Made by a program: the position numbers and the translations under genes. A model generated the notes under the pieces. The model was given only the letters and a program-made list of their open reading frames with translations, did no database searches and was not told where the DNA came from. A stretch of DNA of 64,000 bases from Jannaschia formosa (lineage in GTDB: Bacteria; Pseudomonadota; Alphaproteobacteria; Rhodobacterales; Rhodobacteraceae). Below are positions 44,300-58,100 of this stretch, one piece after another (the first letter of the stretch is position 1; each line of letters begins with the position of its first letter). The stretch lies in contig NZ_QPLJ01000009.1 in NCBI RefSeq assembly GCF_003340555.1, forward strand, positions 93,794-157,793, in the 5' to 3' direction.

Positions 44300-44815
44300 A
44301 TGTTTCGCCTCACCGCCGCCATCCTGCTTTCCGCCGCGCTCGCGCTGCCGGGCGCCGCCGCCCGGGCCGAGGTGGCGGGCACCGGGGCCGCCCGGATCCT
44401 GGGCGGGTCGGTCACCATCCTCGTCCTGCCGGACAGGGTCCACCGCCGCGAGGCGCCGCGCCATGCCTGGCCCGACGGGTTCGAGCGCCACCCGGTCCAT
44501 CGCCCCGACTGGCGCCCGGGTTGGCAACGCCACCCGGTCCACCCCCCGCACGGGCACAGGGACCACCGCGCGCAGCGCGACTGGCCGCATGGCGAGGCCC
44601 GGATCGTGCCCGCCCGGTGCGAAAGCTGGTTCCACGGCGTCCGCGGGGCCGGGATCGGCTATGACGGGCGCTGCATGCGGAACAACGTGCCGCGCCCGGG
44701 ACTTCTTCCAACGGCCTGCCTGCGGCAGGTGCAGACCTCCTATGGCTGGCGCGAGGTCTATCCCCGCGACTGCCTCTACCGTGCGGGCTGGCAGCTTCCG
44801 CCCCGCCGCCACTGA
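44300..44815 (+). CDS. His/Arg-rich secreted protein, paralog A
   Basis: A 171-residue exported protein. Signal peptide LTAAILLSAALALPGAAARA, then the segment TGAARILGGSVTILVL, a long His/Pro/Arg-rich stretch (GWQRHPVHPPHGHRDHRAQR) and a cysteine-containing C-terminal domain (ARCESWFHGVRG, CMRNN, ACLRQVQTSYGWREVYPRDC). The ILGG segment and the CLxR ending recur in the next gene, so the two are probably paralogs. Metal binding by the His-rich part is possible but unproven. Confidence 0.7.
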   Translation: MFRLTAAILLSAALALPGAAARAEVAGTGAARILGGSVTILVLPDRVHRREAPRHAWPDGFERHPVHRPDWRPGWQRHPVHPPHGHRDHRAQRDWPHGEARIVPARCESWFHGVRGAGIGYDGRCMRNNVPRPGLLPTACLRQVQTSYGWREVYPRDCLYRAGWQLPPRRH

Positions 44816-44875
44816 CGCGCCGGCCGCGCGCGCCGCGGCCCCCATGGCCCCGTTTCCTCTGCCAGGAGAGAGATC

Positions 44876-45529
44876 ATGAGACCCTTCGCCCCCGCTGCCA
44901 CGCTGCTCACCGCGCTGTCGCTCGCGCTCGCCCCGCTTCCGGCGCGGGCCGATCTGGACGGCCGGGACGCGGCCAAGATCCTCGGCGGCCTCGCCGCGAT
45001 CTACCTGCTGAACGAGGCGATCCGGCGCGAGGACCGGCGCGCGCCCGCGCCCCAGCCGCAACGCACCGCCCGCACGCCGCAGCCCGGCCAGCCCGGCGAG
45101 ACCTACAGCCATATCCACGCCGACGGCACCGGCGGCGGCTGGCACGAGCATGTCGTGGGCATCCCCCATGCGCAGCAGCGACACGACACCGCGCCTGCGG
45201 TCGCGCGGGCCGATCCGGCCCCACTCCCGGCCCCGCTGCCCCTGCCCGAGGTGACGCGCAGCCCGCTGCCCGACGACCCGCTGCCCGAGCTGCCGCGCAT
45301 GCCCGTCGAGCGTCCGGTCGAGGTAAAGCTGCTGCCCGACCAGTGCCGCGCCGACGTCTCCAACGCGATCGAGGTGATCGAGGGCTACGAGGCGCAATGC
45401 CTGCAGAACGCCGTCGTCCTGCCCGGCTCGCTGCCGCCGCATTGCATCGTCCGCCACCCGGACCGGACCATCTACGAGGCCGCCTGCCTGCGCCGCGACG
45501 GCTGGTCGACGCGGCTCGCCCGGAATTGA
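44876..45529 (+). CDS. Pro-rich secreted protein, paralog B
   Basis: A 217-residue exported protein. Signal peptide LLTALSLALAPLPARA, then DGRDAAKILGGLAAIYLLNE, a Pro/Gln/His-rich linker with SHIHADGTGGGWHEHVVG, a low-complexity LPxP region and a C-terminal domain with cysteines (LPDQCRADVSNAIEVIEGYE, PPHCIVRHPDRTIYEAACLR). Shares its N-terminal ILGG segment and C-terminal cysteine spacing with the preceding gene. AGGAGAG precedes the ATG. Function unknown. Confidence 0.72.
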   Translation: MRPFAPAATLLTALSLALAPLPARADLDGRDAAKILGGLAAIYLLNEAIRREDRRAPAPQPQRTARTPQPGQPGETYSHIHADGTGGGWHEHVVGIPHAQQRHDTAPAVARADPAPLPAPLPLPEVTRSPLPDDPLPELPRMPVERPVEVKLLPDQCRADVSNAIEVIEGYEAQCLQNAVVLPGSLPPHCIVRHPDRTIYEAACLRRDGWSTRLARN

Positions 45530-45560
45530 CGCCCTGACGGGTCGCGGGCAGACGAGGGCG

Positions 45561-46181
45561 ATGGACCTCTTCGCCCTGCCCGACCTGGCCTACGAGAAGC
45601 GCGCCCTGGCCCGGGGCGCGCGCCTCGTCGCCGGGCTCGACGAGGTCGGGCGCGGCCCCTGGGCCGGGCCGGTCACGGCCTGCGCCGTCGTCCTGCTGGG
45701 CGAGACGCCGCCGGGCCTGACCGACAGCAAGAAGCTCACTCCCCGGCGCCGCGCAGCGATGGTGCCCGCCCTGCGCGCCTGCGCCCATGTCGGCATCGGC
45801 CACGCCTCCGTCCCGGAGATCGACCGCCTCAACATCCGCCAGGCCACCCATCTCGCCATGCGCCGCGCCCTCGCCGCCCTGCCGGTGGAGCCCGACCACC
45901 TGCTGATCGACGGCACCGACCGCCCGGCCTGGCTGGACCGTCCCCACGATCTCGTCAAACGCGGGGACGCGCGGTCATTGTCGATCTCGGCCGCCTCGGT
46001 TCTGGCAAAAACATGTCGAGACGAAGGCATGAAGGCGCTGGCGCAACACTTCCCCGGCTACGGCTGGGAGACGAATATGGGCTACGGCACGCAGGCCCAT
46101 CGCGATGGGCTAAAATGTCACGGCGTCACACAACATCATCGGCGTTCCTTCGCTCCGATACGCAAGATGTTGTGCCTGTAG
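45561..46181 (+). CDS. rnhB: Ribonuclease HII
   Basis: RnhB cuts RNA in RNA:DNA hybrids and starts removal of misincorporated ribonucleotides. The 206-residue protein has the conserved AGLDEVGRGPWAGPVTACAV (catalytic Asp-Glu), LTDSKKLTPRRR, LLIDGTDRPAW (Asp) and SISAASVLAKTCRDEGM. Length is normal. ccrM follows on the same strand after 113 bases, an arrangement common in alphaproteobacteria. Confidence 0.95.
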   Translation: MDLFALPDLAYEKRALARGARLVAGLDEVGRGPWAGPVTACAVVLLGETPPGLTDSKKLTPRRRAAMVPALRACAHVGIGHASVPEIDRLNIRQATHLAMRRALAALPVEPDHLLIDGTDRPAWLDRPHDLVKRGDARSLSISAASVLAKTCRDEGMKALAQHFPGYGWETNMGYGTQAHRDGLKCHGVTQHHRRSFAPIRKMLCL

Positions 46182-46210
46182 GCTCCGCCCCAATCCCGCC
46201 ACACTCGCCT

Positions 46211-46229
46211 TGTGGATTGTCAATCCACA
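46211..46229. promoter_or_regulatory. Inverted repeat TGTGGATTG-T-CAATCCACA before ccrM
   Basis: A perfect 9-bp inverted repeat centred on one base, 66 bases ahead of the ccrM start and 30 bases after the rnhB stop. No T-tract follows, so an operator is more likely than a terminator. A second small hairpin (CCCGG-AAAA-CCGGG, 46262-46275) lies between it and the start codon. Confidence 0.5.
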
Positions 46230-46285
46230 GCCCGTCATGGTGCTCTCACAACAACGAGACACCCGGAAAACCGGGGTCCAGATGA

Positions 46286-47407
<1,122 letters not shown>

Positions 47408-47463
47408 ACCCACCCACCAGGTACCGCCTGCGCCCGTTGTCAATGTCCGGCGGGCGCACCTTG

Positions 47464-47498
47464 ACCCCCGTGGCCGCGTGCCATGGGGGTTCTTTTTT
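47464..47498 (+). terminator. Rho-independent terminator after ccrM
   Basis: Arms ACCCCCGTGG and CCATGGGGGT (one G-T wobble) around a 7-base loop, followed by TCTTTTTT. The stem starts 56 bases after the ccrM stop. The remaining part of the 332-bp gap up to 47739 carries the convergent terminator listed next and nothing else I recognise. Confidence 0.88.
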
Positions 47499-47675
47499 GC
47501 GCGGTGGGGCCAAGCCGCCCCGCAACCCCGGGGCGAAGGACCCGGGCCAAAGCCCTCCGGAAACCCGACAGGCGCGCCGGTAGACGCAGGCTCGGCGGCA
47601 GCCACCTCCAGGGCCGGCCCCCTGGCCTTCGGCGCGACCGCCTTAACCCGTCCGACAGGCGCAGCCGGATCCGCC

Positions 47676-47708
47676 AAAGAAAAAGGACGCCCCCTTTCGG
47701 AGACGCCC
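47676..47708 (-). terminator. Terminator of the 61-residue protein gene
   Basis: On the minus strand, GGGCGTCTCC-GAAA-GGGGGCGTCC forms a 10-bp stem with three G-U pairs closed by a GAAA tetraloop, followed by TTTTTCTTT. In DNA it looks like a direct repeat of GGCGTC; as RNA it pairs because of the wobbles. It lies about 30 bases after the stop of the small gene. Confidence 0.82.
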
Positions 47709-47739
47709 TTTTCCCGTGCGGTGAAACCGCGAGAGTCGA

Positions 47740-47925
47740 TCAGTCGTTCGCGGCCACGGCGGCGGCGAGCAGCACCAGCGCGATGATCGGGACGATGATG
47801 CCGCCAGCGGACGAGGAGGTGTCCTCGACGATGACGACGGGCTCGACCGGAGCCGGCGCGATGTTGCCCGCGAAGGCGGAAGTGGCAGCCAGCGACAGCG
47901 CGGCGGCGAGAGCGATTTTCTTCAT
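47740..47925 (-). CDS. Small exported/membrane protein, 61 residues
   Basis: A signal peptide (KKIALAAALSLAATSAFA), a short Pro/Val/acidic linker (VEPVVIVEDTSSSAGG), and a C-terminal hydrophobic helix (IIVPIIALVLLAAAVAAND). GGAAGGA precedes the ATG. It has its own strong terminator. Similar tiny proteins occur widely in Rhodobacteraceae as hypotheticals. Small size plus a dedicated terminator suggests a well-expressed gene; function unknown. Confidence 0.78.
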   Translation of the reverse strand: MKKIALAAALSLAATSAFAGNIAPAPVEPVVIVEDTSSSAGGIIVPIIALVLLAAAVAAND

Positions 47926-48079
47926 AGTCAGCTATCCTTCCAAGATACGCCATCGGTGAGGCGACAGTTGCCACACCATATGGCACCCAAGACTGTACCT
48001 CGTGCGACTCGTTAAACAGCCTTGGCAGGGCTTTGCAACGCCCCAGCAGGGCATGCTGTGGGCCCTGGGCCACCCCTCG

Positions 48080-48673
48080 TCAAATTAGCAACACCTGCGT
48101 TCCGACTTTGGCCATGGCGAAGACTTCGGCGATGTCCTCGTTGAAAAGTCCGATGCAGCCCGACGAGGATCGCCGCCCGATCTTGCGCGGATCGTGGGTG
48201 CCGTGGATGCGGTAGTAGGTCCAGCTCAGATACAGCGCATGCGTCCCCAGCGGGTTGTTCGGCCCCGGCGGGACGACGCGGGGCCAGTCCGGATTGCGGC
48301 GCAGCATGTTCGCGGTCGGCCGCCAGGTGGGGCCCACGACCTTGCGCACGACGCGAGTACGGCCCCTCCGGGTCAGCGCCTCCGAGGCGGGAACAGAGGA
48401 CGGATAAAGGTGATGCGTGCCATTTTCCTGCCACATATGCAGGGCGCGGCTGTCGATATCGACCAGAATCGCCCCGTTGCGCAGCGAATCGAAATACGCG
48501 TTCCAGTTGCGCATGCGGAAGCTGGCGACGTTGTGCCGGACGTCCTGCGAGAGCGCCGCGCGCTCCTGCACGGTGTCGGGGATGGTCTGGGCGAGGGCGG
48601 GCGCGGCCAGCGCGGCGGCGCCGCTGCCCAGCATCATCGCGCGGCGGGTCAGCCGGTTCGGCGGTGGGGACAT
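48080..48673 (-). CDS. L,D-transpeptidase (YkuD domain), Tat-type signal
   Basis: A 197-residue exported peptidoglycan cross-linking or protein-anchoring enzyme. The signal peptide has twin arginines (LTRRAMMLGSGAAALAAPAL), suggesting Tat export. The YkuD active site is HGTHDPRKIG followed by SSSGCIGLFNEDI (catalytic Cys about residue 175). AAAGGAG lies ahead of the ATG. Three genes away is a second, shorter L,D-transpeptidase. Confidence 0.92.
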   Translation of the reverse strand: MSPPPNRLTRRAMMLGSGAAALAAPALAQTIPDTVQERAALSQDVRHNVASFRMRNWNAYFDSLRNGAILVDIDSRALHMWQENGTHHLYPSSVPASEALTRRGRTRVVRKVVGPTWRPTANMLRRNPDWPRVVPPGPNNPLGTHALYLSWTYYRIHGTHDPRKIGRRSSSGCIGLFNEDIAEVFAMAKVGTQVLLI

Positions 48674-48854
48674 GGCGGGCTCCTTTTCCGGAGGCAACAT
48701 CCGGATCCCGGCTCGGGTTCCCCGCTCCGCGTAGGCGCGGTCGATATGTGACGCCGGCGCGATGCCTTTCGCCAAAAGGGCGCGCGGAGATTTGCACCGC
48801 CGCACGCTCCGCGATAACCCGGACGGATCGACAGATCGCACCGGGACCGCCTGC

Positions 48855-49367
48855 ATGAACCGCCGCTTCGCTCTGACCCTGCTTGCCGGGTCCGCCCTTG
48901 CCGCCTGTGGCGCCCCTCCTCCGCCGACGCTCGGCCCCGACGGGCGACCGCTTCCCAAGCTCTACCGGATCTCTGGGGCCGATGCCCGCCGGATCCCGTT
49001 CCGCGCGCTCGACGCGGTCAACGCGCTGCGCCAGGGGGCGGGGGTGCCTGCGCTGGTGCTGGACGACCGGCTGACGGCGGCCGCCGAGACCCATTCGCGC
49101 GACATGTCGCTGCAGAACCGGCCCTGGCATTTCGGCTCCGACGGGTCCTCGCCCATCGACCGCGCCCGCCGGGCGGGCTTCGACGGCGTCTTCCTCGGCG
49201 AGGCGATCTCCGAGACCTTCGAATCCGAGCTCGAGACCATCGCCGCCTGGATGCAGGAGCCGGGACCCCGCGCCGTCATCCTCGACCGCCAGGCCCGCCG
49301 CATGGGCTTCGGCTTCTACCAGGAAGACAACGGCAAGATCTGGTGGACGCTGAACGTCGGCACCTGA
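48855..49367 (+). CDS. CAP/SCP-domain lipoprotein
   Basis: A 170-residue protein with a lipoprotein signal (LTLLAGSALAAC, lipid Cys about residue 18) and a CAP (SCP/PR-1-like) domain: VNALRQGAGVPALVLDDRLT, AAETHSRDMSLQNRPWHFGS and the ending RMGFGFYQEDNGKIWW. Bacterial CAP proteins are extracytoplasmic with unclear activity. It lies between two L,D-transpeptidase genes, which suggests an envelope role. Divergent from the first of them. Confidence 0.88.
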   Translation: MNRRFALTLLAGSALAACGAPPPPTLGPDGRPLPKLYRISGADARRIPFRALDAVNALRQGAGVPALVLDDRLTAAAETHSRDMSLQNRPWHFGSDGSSPIDRARRAGFDGVFLGEAISETFESELETIAAWMQEPGPRAVILDRQARRMGFGFYQEDNGKIWWTLNVGT

Positions 49368-49383
49368 CCGGGCCGCAGGGGCG

Positions 49384-49878
49384 TCAGGCGTAGATGTCGA
49401 CCGGCGTCCCGTCCTGCACCATGGCATAGACCAGCTTCATCTCGCGGTTGGTGACCGCGATGCAGCCGGCGGTCCAGTCCTCGGACCGCTTGCGCCGCTT
49501 GTCGCCCCAGCCGTGGATGAAGATGTCGCCGCCCGGCTTCCTGCCCTGCGCCTCGGCGAAGGCGCGGTCGGCAGCGTTCGGATAGTCGATCCCGATCGAC
49601 AGGTAGAAGGACGACTCCGGGTTGCGCCGGTCGATGTGATAGCGCCCCTCGGGCGTCTTGCCGTCGCCCTCGAACTGCTTCGGCCCCAGCGCCGTGAAGC
49701 CCAGCTGCACGTCGTAGGTTTCCAGCACCGCGTTGTGGTGGAACAGATACATCCGCCGGTCCGACTTCTGCACGTGAACCCGAGTCACCTCGGGCCCGTG
49801 ATAGGTGATGAACTTGCTGCAGGATGCCAGCGAGAAAAGCCCGCCCGCGAGGACGGTCCGTCGTGAGATCGTGATCAT
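49384..49878 (-). CDS. L,D-transpeptidase lipoprotein
   Basis: A 164-residue YkuD-domain enzyme. The N-terminus SRRTVLAGGLFSLASC combines an Arg pair with a lipobox, so it may be a Tat-exported lipoprotein. The active site is IFIHGWGDKRRKRS, then WTAGCIAVTNREM (catalytic Cys about residue 140). It converges on the CAP lipoprotein gene with 16 bases between stops. Role: peptidoglycan remodelling or attachment of envelope proteins. Confidence 0.9.
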   Translation of the reverse strand: MITISRRTVLAGGLFSLASCSKFITYHGPEVTRVHVQKSDRRMYLFHHNAVLETYDVQLGFTALGPKQFEGDGKTPEGRYHIDRRNPESSFYLSIGIDYPNAADRAFAEAQGRKPGGDIFIHGWGDKRRKRSEDWTAGCIAVTNREMKLVYAMVQDGTPVDIYA

Positions 49879-49935
49879 GGAACCTGCCTGCCCTGTCCGA
49901 AAGCGTCACACTGTCCGACCCCGAGGATAGCCGAA

Positions 49936-50826
49936 TCAGGAGCCGGCGAAAATGCCCGACGGCGCGTCTCCGGTCTCCTGTCGCAGAAGCGCCGCAAGTC
50001 CGGCACGATAATCGGGATGGATCAGCCGGACCCCAAGTTCGTCCTTGATCCGGTCGTTCCGCACCTTCTTCGATTCGGCATAGAAGCTGCGCGCTATGGG
50101 CGTCATCTCGGCTGTCTCGAAGTCCTCGGCCTCGGGCACGGGCAGGCCCAGCAGCCGCGCGGCCTCGGCGATCACGTCCTCCGGCGGGGCCGGGTCGTCG
50201 TCGCACAGGTTGTAGACCGCGCCCGCCCGGGGCCGGTCGATCGAGGCCGCCAGCACCTGCGCGATGTCGTCGACATGGATGCGGCTGAACAGCTGCCCCG
50301 GCTTCACGATCCGCCGCGCCGTCCCGACCCGCACCTTGGCGAAGGGCCCCCGCCCCGGCCCGTAGATGCCCGCCAGCCGGAAGACATGCAGCGCCGCCCC
50401 CGTCTCGTCGCAGATCTCGTGCCAGGCCGCCTCGGCCTCGACCCGCGCCCGGCCCCGCGCGGTCGAGGGGGTCAGCGGCGTCGCCTCGTCGACCCAGCCG
50501 CCCCCGTGGTCGCCATAGACCCCGGTCGTCGACAGGTAGCCGACCCATTCCCCGCGCCGCAGCATCTGCCGCAGCCGCTCGCCATAGCGCCGCAGCACCG
50601 GATCGCCCTCGCCATCGGGCGCGGCCGAGACCAGCACATGGGTCGCACGGCCCAGCGCCGCCTCCATCTTCTCGCCGAAGATCACCGGCTCGACCCCTTC
50701 GGCGCGCAGCGCCTCGGCCTTCTCGGGCGTGCGGGTGGTGCCGATCACCTCCCACCCCCGGTCGATCAGGATCGGCGTCAGCGCCCGCGCCGAGTAGCCG
50801 TGTCCAAAGCTCAGGAGGACCGCCAT
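49936..50826 (-). CDS. NAD-dependent epimerase/dehydratase-like protein
   Basis: A 296-residue atypical extended SDR. The nucleotide-binding glycine motif is [16 protein letters not shown] at the start; further signatures are [33 protein letters not shown] and [16 protein letters not shown]. These YeeZ/YbjS-like proteins have no fixed substrate. The ATG at 50826 lies inside queG (16-base overlap), so the two are co-expressed. Confidence 0.86.
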   Translation of the reverse strand: MAVLLSFGHGYSARALTPILIDRGWEVIGTTRTPEKAEALRAEGVEPVIFGEKMEAALGRATHVLVSAAPDGEGDPVLRRYGERLRQMLRRGEWVGYLSTTGVYGDHGGGWVDEATPLTPSTARGRARVEAEAAWHEICDETGAALHVFRLAGIYGPGRGPFAKVRVGTARRIVKPGQLFSRIHVDDIAQVLAASIDRPRAGAVYNLCDDDPAPPEDVIAEAARLLGLPVPEAEDFETAEMTPIARSFYAESKKVRNDRIKDELGVRLIHPDYRAGLAALLRQETGDAPSGIFAGS

Positions 50827-51842
50827 AGCCGCCCCACCGCCCAGCGCGCCGCATCCGCGACCGCAGAATCCTCGTCCTCGCAAAGCGATTGCGCCACCGG
50901 CCTCAGCTCCTCCCTCCCGGAATTGCCGATAGCGTAGCACACGTTGCGGACCATCCGATCCCGCCCGATCCGCTTGATCGGAGAGCCAGCGAATCGTTGC
51001 CGGAACGCCGCATCGTCCAGAACCGCCAGCCCGGCCAGGTCCGGCGCCCTATGCGGCCCGTGATAGCGCAGGTCGCTGGCCGCGACCGCGAACTTGTTCC
51101 AGGGGCAGACGGCCAGGCAGTCGTCGCAGCCGTAGATGCGGTTGCCCAGCCCTTCGCGCAGCCCCTCCTCCACCGGTCCGCGATGCTCGATCGTCAGGTA
51201 GGAGATGCAGCGCCGCGCATCGAGCTGGAACGGCGCCGGGAAGGCATCGGTCGGGCAGACATCGAGGCAGCGCCTGCAGGACCCGCAATGCTCCGCCTCC
51301 GGCGCGTCCGGCTCCAGCTCCAGCGTGGTGAAGATCGCGCCGAGGAACACCCAGTTGCCGAACTCCCGGCTCAACAGGTTCGTGTGCTTCCCCTGCCAGC
51401 CGATCCCGGCGGCCTGCGCCAGCGGCTTCTCCATCACCGGGGCGGTGTCGGTGAAGACCTTCACCTCGCACTCGGCCTCGGCCACCAGCCACCGCGCGAC
51501 CCGCTTCAGCGCCTTCTTGACGACGTCATGGTAGTCGCGCCCCTGCGCGTAGACGCTGACGGCCCCGCGCGAGGGGTCCTCCAGATCGGCCAGCGGATCA
51601 TGCTCCGGCGCGTAGCTGTGGGCCAGCATCACGACCGACCGCGCCTCGGGCCAGAGCGCCGCCGCATTCCCGCGCCAGCCGGTCCGCTCGGCCATCCAGC
51701 CCATCTGCCCGTGCCGCCCCTCGGCGAGGAAGGCGTCAAGCCGGCCGGCCGTCTCGGGCACCGCATCGGGCCGGCACACGCCCATCGAGACGAAGCCAGC
51801 GGCCCGCGCCTCCTGCTCCAGCCGTGCCTTCAGCTCGTTCAT
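50811..51842 (-). CDS. queG: Epoxyqueuosine reductase
   Basis: QueG carries out the last step of queuosine synthesis in tRNA, reducing epoxyqueuosine with cobalamin and two 4Fe-4S clusters. The 343-residue protein has both cluster motifs, [12 protein letters not shown] and [13 protein letters not shown], preceded by [20 protein letters not shown]. The C-terminal HEAT-like region ([20 protein letters not shown]) is normal. No other queuosine gene lies in the window. Confidence 0.95.
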   Translation of the reverse strand: MNELKARLEQEARAAGFVSMGVCRPDAVPETAGRLDAFLAEGRHGQMGWMAERTGWRGNAAALWPEARSVVMLAHSYAPEHDPLADLEDPSRGAVSVYAQGRDYHDVVKKALKRVARWLVAEAECEVKVFTDTAPVMEKPLAQAAGIGWQGKHTNLLSREFGNWVFLGAIFTTLELEPDAPEAEHCGSCRRCLDVCPTDAFPAPFQLDARRCISYLTIEHRGPVEEGLREGLGNRIYGCDDCLAVCPWNKFAVAASDLRYHGPHRAPDLAGLAVLDDAAFRQRFAGSPIKRIGRDRMVRNVCYAIGNSGREELRPVAQSLCEDEDSAVADAARWAVGRLWRSS

Positions 51843-51931
51843 CGCGCCCCCGGCCCCGTCGTTGCGTCCCGCGTGCCCCGCGCACGGGGCGCGAGATAGT
51901 CACGTGGCCCCGCATCGCAAGTCGGCCCGCC

Positions 51932-52597
51932 TCAGAAGTCGAGATCGGCGTAATGGGAGCTCGGCCGGAACCCCGGCACAACGTCGGCCAGGATCGACCG
52001 GAAGGCGGGGCGCGACTTGATCTTGGCATACCAGTCGCGCACGCCCTCGTTCCGGCCCCAGTCCACGTCGCCCGAATAGTCGAGGCAGGACAGATGCGCC
52101 GCGGCGGCGAAGTCGGCCAGCGTCAGGTCCGGCCCGGCCAGCCAGCGCCGCTGGTCCAGCAGCCAGCCCATGTAGTCGATATGGAACTTGATCGCCTTGA
52201 CCCCGGCCTTGATCGCCGCCCCGTCCGGATAGCCTTGGCGCGAGACCTTCTTGTGGATGCGCTCGTAGACCAGGTTCCGCGTCACCTCATGGTGGAACTT
52301 GTCGTCGAACCAGCCGGTCAGCCGCAGCACCTCGGCCCGGGCGGCAGGCTCCTTCGGCATCAGCGGCGGCGTGGGCACCGTCTCCTCCAGATAGCCGCAG
52401 ATCGCCGCGCTTTCGGCCAGGGTCAGCCCGTCGATGCGCAGCACCGGGACCTTCCCGGCGGCGTTGCGGCGCAGGAACTCCGAGGAATGCTCCCAGTAGG
52501 GCTCCTCGATCAGCTCGACCTCCAGCCTCTTCTCGGCCAGCACCAGCCGGACCTTCCGGCAGAAGGGGGAGAGCGGGAAATGCCACATCTGGATCAT
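51932..52597 (-). CDS. Glutathione S-transferase family protein
   Basis: A 221-residue GST. The N-terminal thioredoxin-like domain has FPLSPFCRKVRLVLAEKRLE with a Ser/Cys at the usual catalytic position and the cis-Pro segment AAGKVPVLRIDG, then LAESAAICGYLEE. The C-terminal helical domain has LTLADFAAAAHLSCLDY. Substrate unknown. It lies 31 bases after mtgA on the same strand. Confidence 0.93.
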   Translation of the reverse strand: MIQMWHFPLSPFCRKVRLVLAEKRLEVELIEEPYWEHSSEFLRRNAAGKVPVLRIDGLTLAESAAICGYLEETVPTPPLMPKEPAARAEVLRLTGWFDDKFHHEVTRNLVYERIHKKVSRQGYPDGAAIKAGVKAIKFHIDYMGWLLDQRRWLAGPDLTLADFAAAAHLSCLDYSGDVDWGRNEGVRDWYAKIKSRPAFRSILADVVPGFRPSSHYADLDF

Positions 52598-52628
52598 CCC
52601 CGTCAGATGCCCCGGCAGCGGCGGCGAT

Positions 52629-53369
52629 TCAACTCTCGAAACAGGCCGCCCGCCCATCGGCGGCGATCGTGGCCGCCCCGTCGCGCACCTGCGCGGCCTT
52701 CCGCTGCAGCGCCGGGGTCAGCGCCGCCGCGTCCCGCTGCTTCGGCGCAGGCAGGATCGAAGCCAATGCCGCGGCCTGCGCCTCCGACAGATCGGCCGCC
52801 GAGACGCCGAAATAGTGCCGCGCCGCCGCTTCCACACCGAACACGCCCTCGCCGAACTCGGCCACGTTGAGATAGACCTCCAGGATCCGCCGCTTCGGCC
52901 AGAATGCCTCCATGGCGGGCGTCAGCATCGCCTCCAGCGCCTTGCGCGCCCAGGACCGCGACTGCCACAGAAAGGCGTTCTTCACGACCTGCTGGCTGAT
53001 CGTCGAGGCCCCGCGCCCCGAGCCCTCCTCGATGGCGTCCTTGATCGCGTCGACGTCGAACCCCCAGTGCAGGCAGAAATTCGCGTCCTCGGCCGCGACG
53101 GCCGCGCGCGCCATGGCCGGCGCGATGGCCTCCAAGTCCCGCCACTCCCGCGCGACCGAGCCAAGCCGCCCGGCCTCGGACCAGACATAGGGCGTGCCCG
53201 GCGGATCGACGAAGCGATAGGCCGCCACCCAGAGCAGCAGCAGCACCGCCGCCGCCCCGGCCAGCCGCAGCAGCCAGCGCCGCAGCCACCGGACGGCGTC
53301 GGCCACCCGGTCCATCAGCCCCCGCCGCTTCGCCTTCGCCGCGGGCTTCTTGCTCTTCGAATTCGCCAT
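52629..53369 (-). CDS. mtgA: Monofunctional peptidoglycan glycosyltransferase
   Basis: MtgA polymerises lipid II into glycan strands. The 246-residue GT51 protein has a Lys-rich cytoplasmic start, one membrane helix (LLRLAGAAAVLLLLWVAAYR, about 33-52), then the catalytic region: AAEDANFCLHWGFDVDAI (catalytic Glu), GASTISQQVVKNAFLW and RRILEVYLNVAEFGEGVFGV. It is normal in length. Together with the L,D-transpeptidase genes nearby it marks an envelope-synthesis neighbourhood. Confidence 0.95.
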   Translation of the reverse strand: MANSKSKKPAAKAKRRGLMDRVADAVRWLRRWLLRLAGAAAVLLLLWVAAYRFVDPPGTPYVWSEAGRLGSVAREWRDLEAIAPAMARAAVAAEDANFCLHWGFDVDAIKDAIEEGSGRGASTISQQVVKNAFLWQSRSWARKALEAMLTPAMEAFWPKRRILEVYLNVAEFGEGVFGVEAAARHYFGVSAADLSEAQAAALASILPAPKQRDAAALTPALQRKAAQVRDGAATIAADGRAACFES

Positions 53370-53407
53370 TGCGCGGAAGGACCAGCCAGCCCGTCATAGG
53401 TCAAGCC

Positions 53408-53461
53408 CTTCCTGTGGCCCCAAATACTCCGGGGGGCCCGAAGGGCGGGGGCAGAGCCCCC
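53408..53461. repeat. Dispersed GC-rich intergenic repeat, copy 2
   Basis: CTTCCTGTGGCC, CAAATACTCCGGGGGG, then a hairpin region ending GGGGGCAGAGCCCC. Nearly the same order of blocks as copy 1 at 1091-1147, in opposite orientation. It lies between mtgA and gltB. Confidence 0.7.
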
Positions 53462-53515
53462 TCGACGCCCGACGGCGGGCACTTCCGGGGCGGGTCAGAC
53501 GGCGCGGCAGCGCGC

Positions 53516-53546
53516 GGCCGGCGGGGGCTCGATGCCCCCGCCGGCC
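53516..53546 (-). terminator. 13-bp-stem hairpin after gltB
   Basis: Perfect arms GGCCGGCGGGGGC and GCCCCCGCCGGCC with the 5-base loop ATCGA (minus strand), starting 9 bases after the gltB stop. There is no T-tract. Same GGGGG/CCCCC core and ATCGA loop as the hairpin after the TAXI gene. Confidence 0.62.
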
Positions 53547-53555
53547 GCTTCCCCC

Positions 53556-58097
<4,542 letters not shown>

Positions 58098-58100
58098 GTC

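Noticed and set aside
47685-47708. Apparent direct repeat of GGACGCC/GAGACGCC
   Set aside because: As minus-strand RNA it forms a 10-bp hairpin with G-U pairs and a following T-tract, so it is better explained as a terminator.
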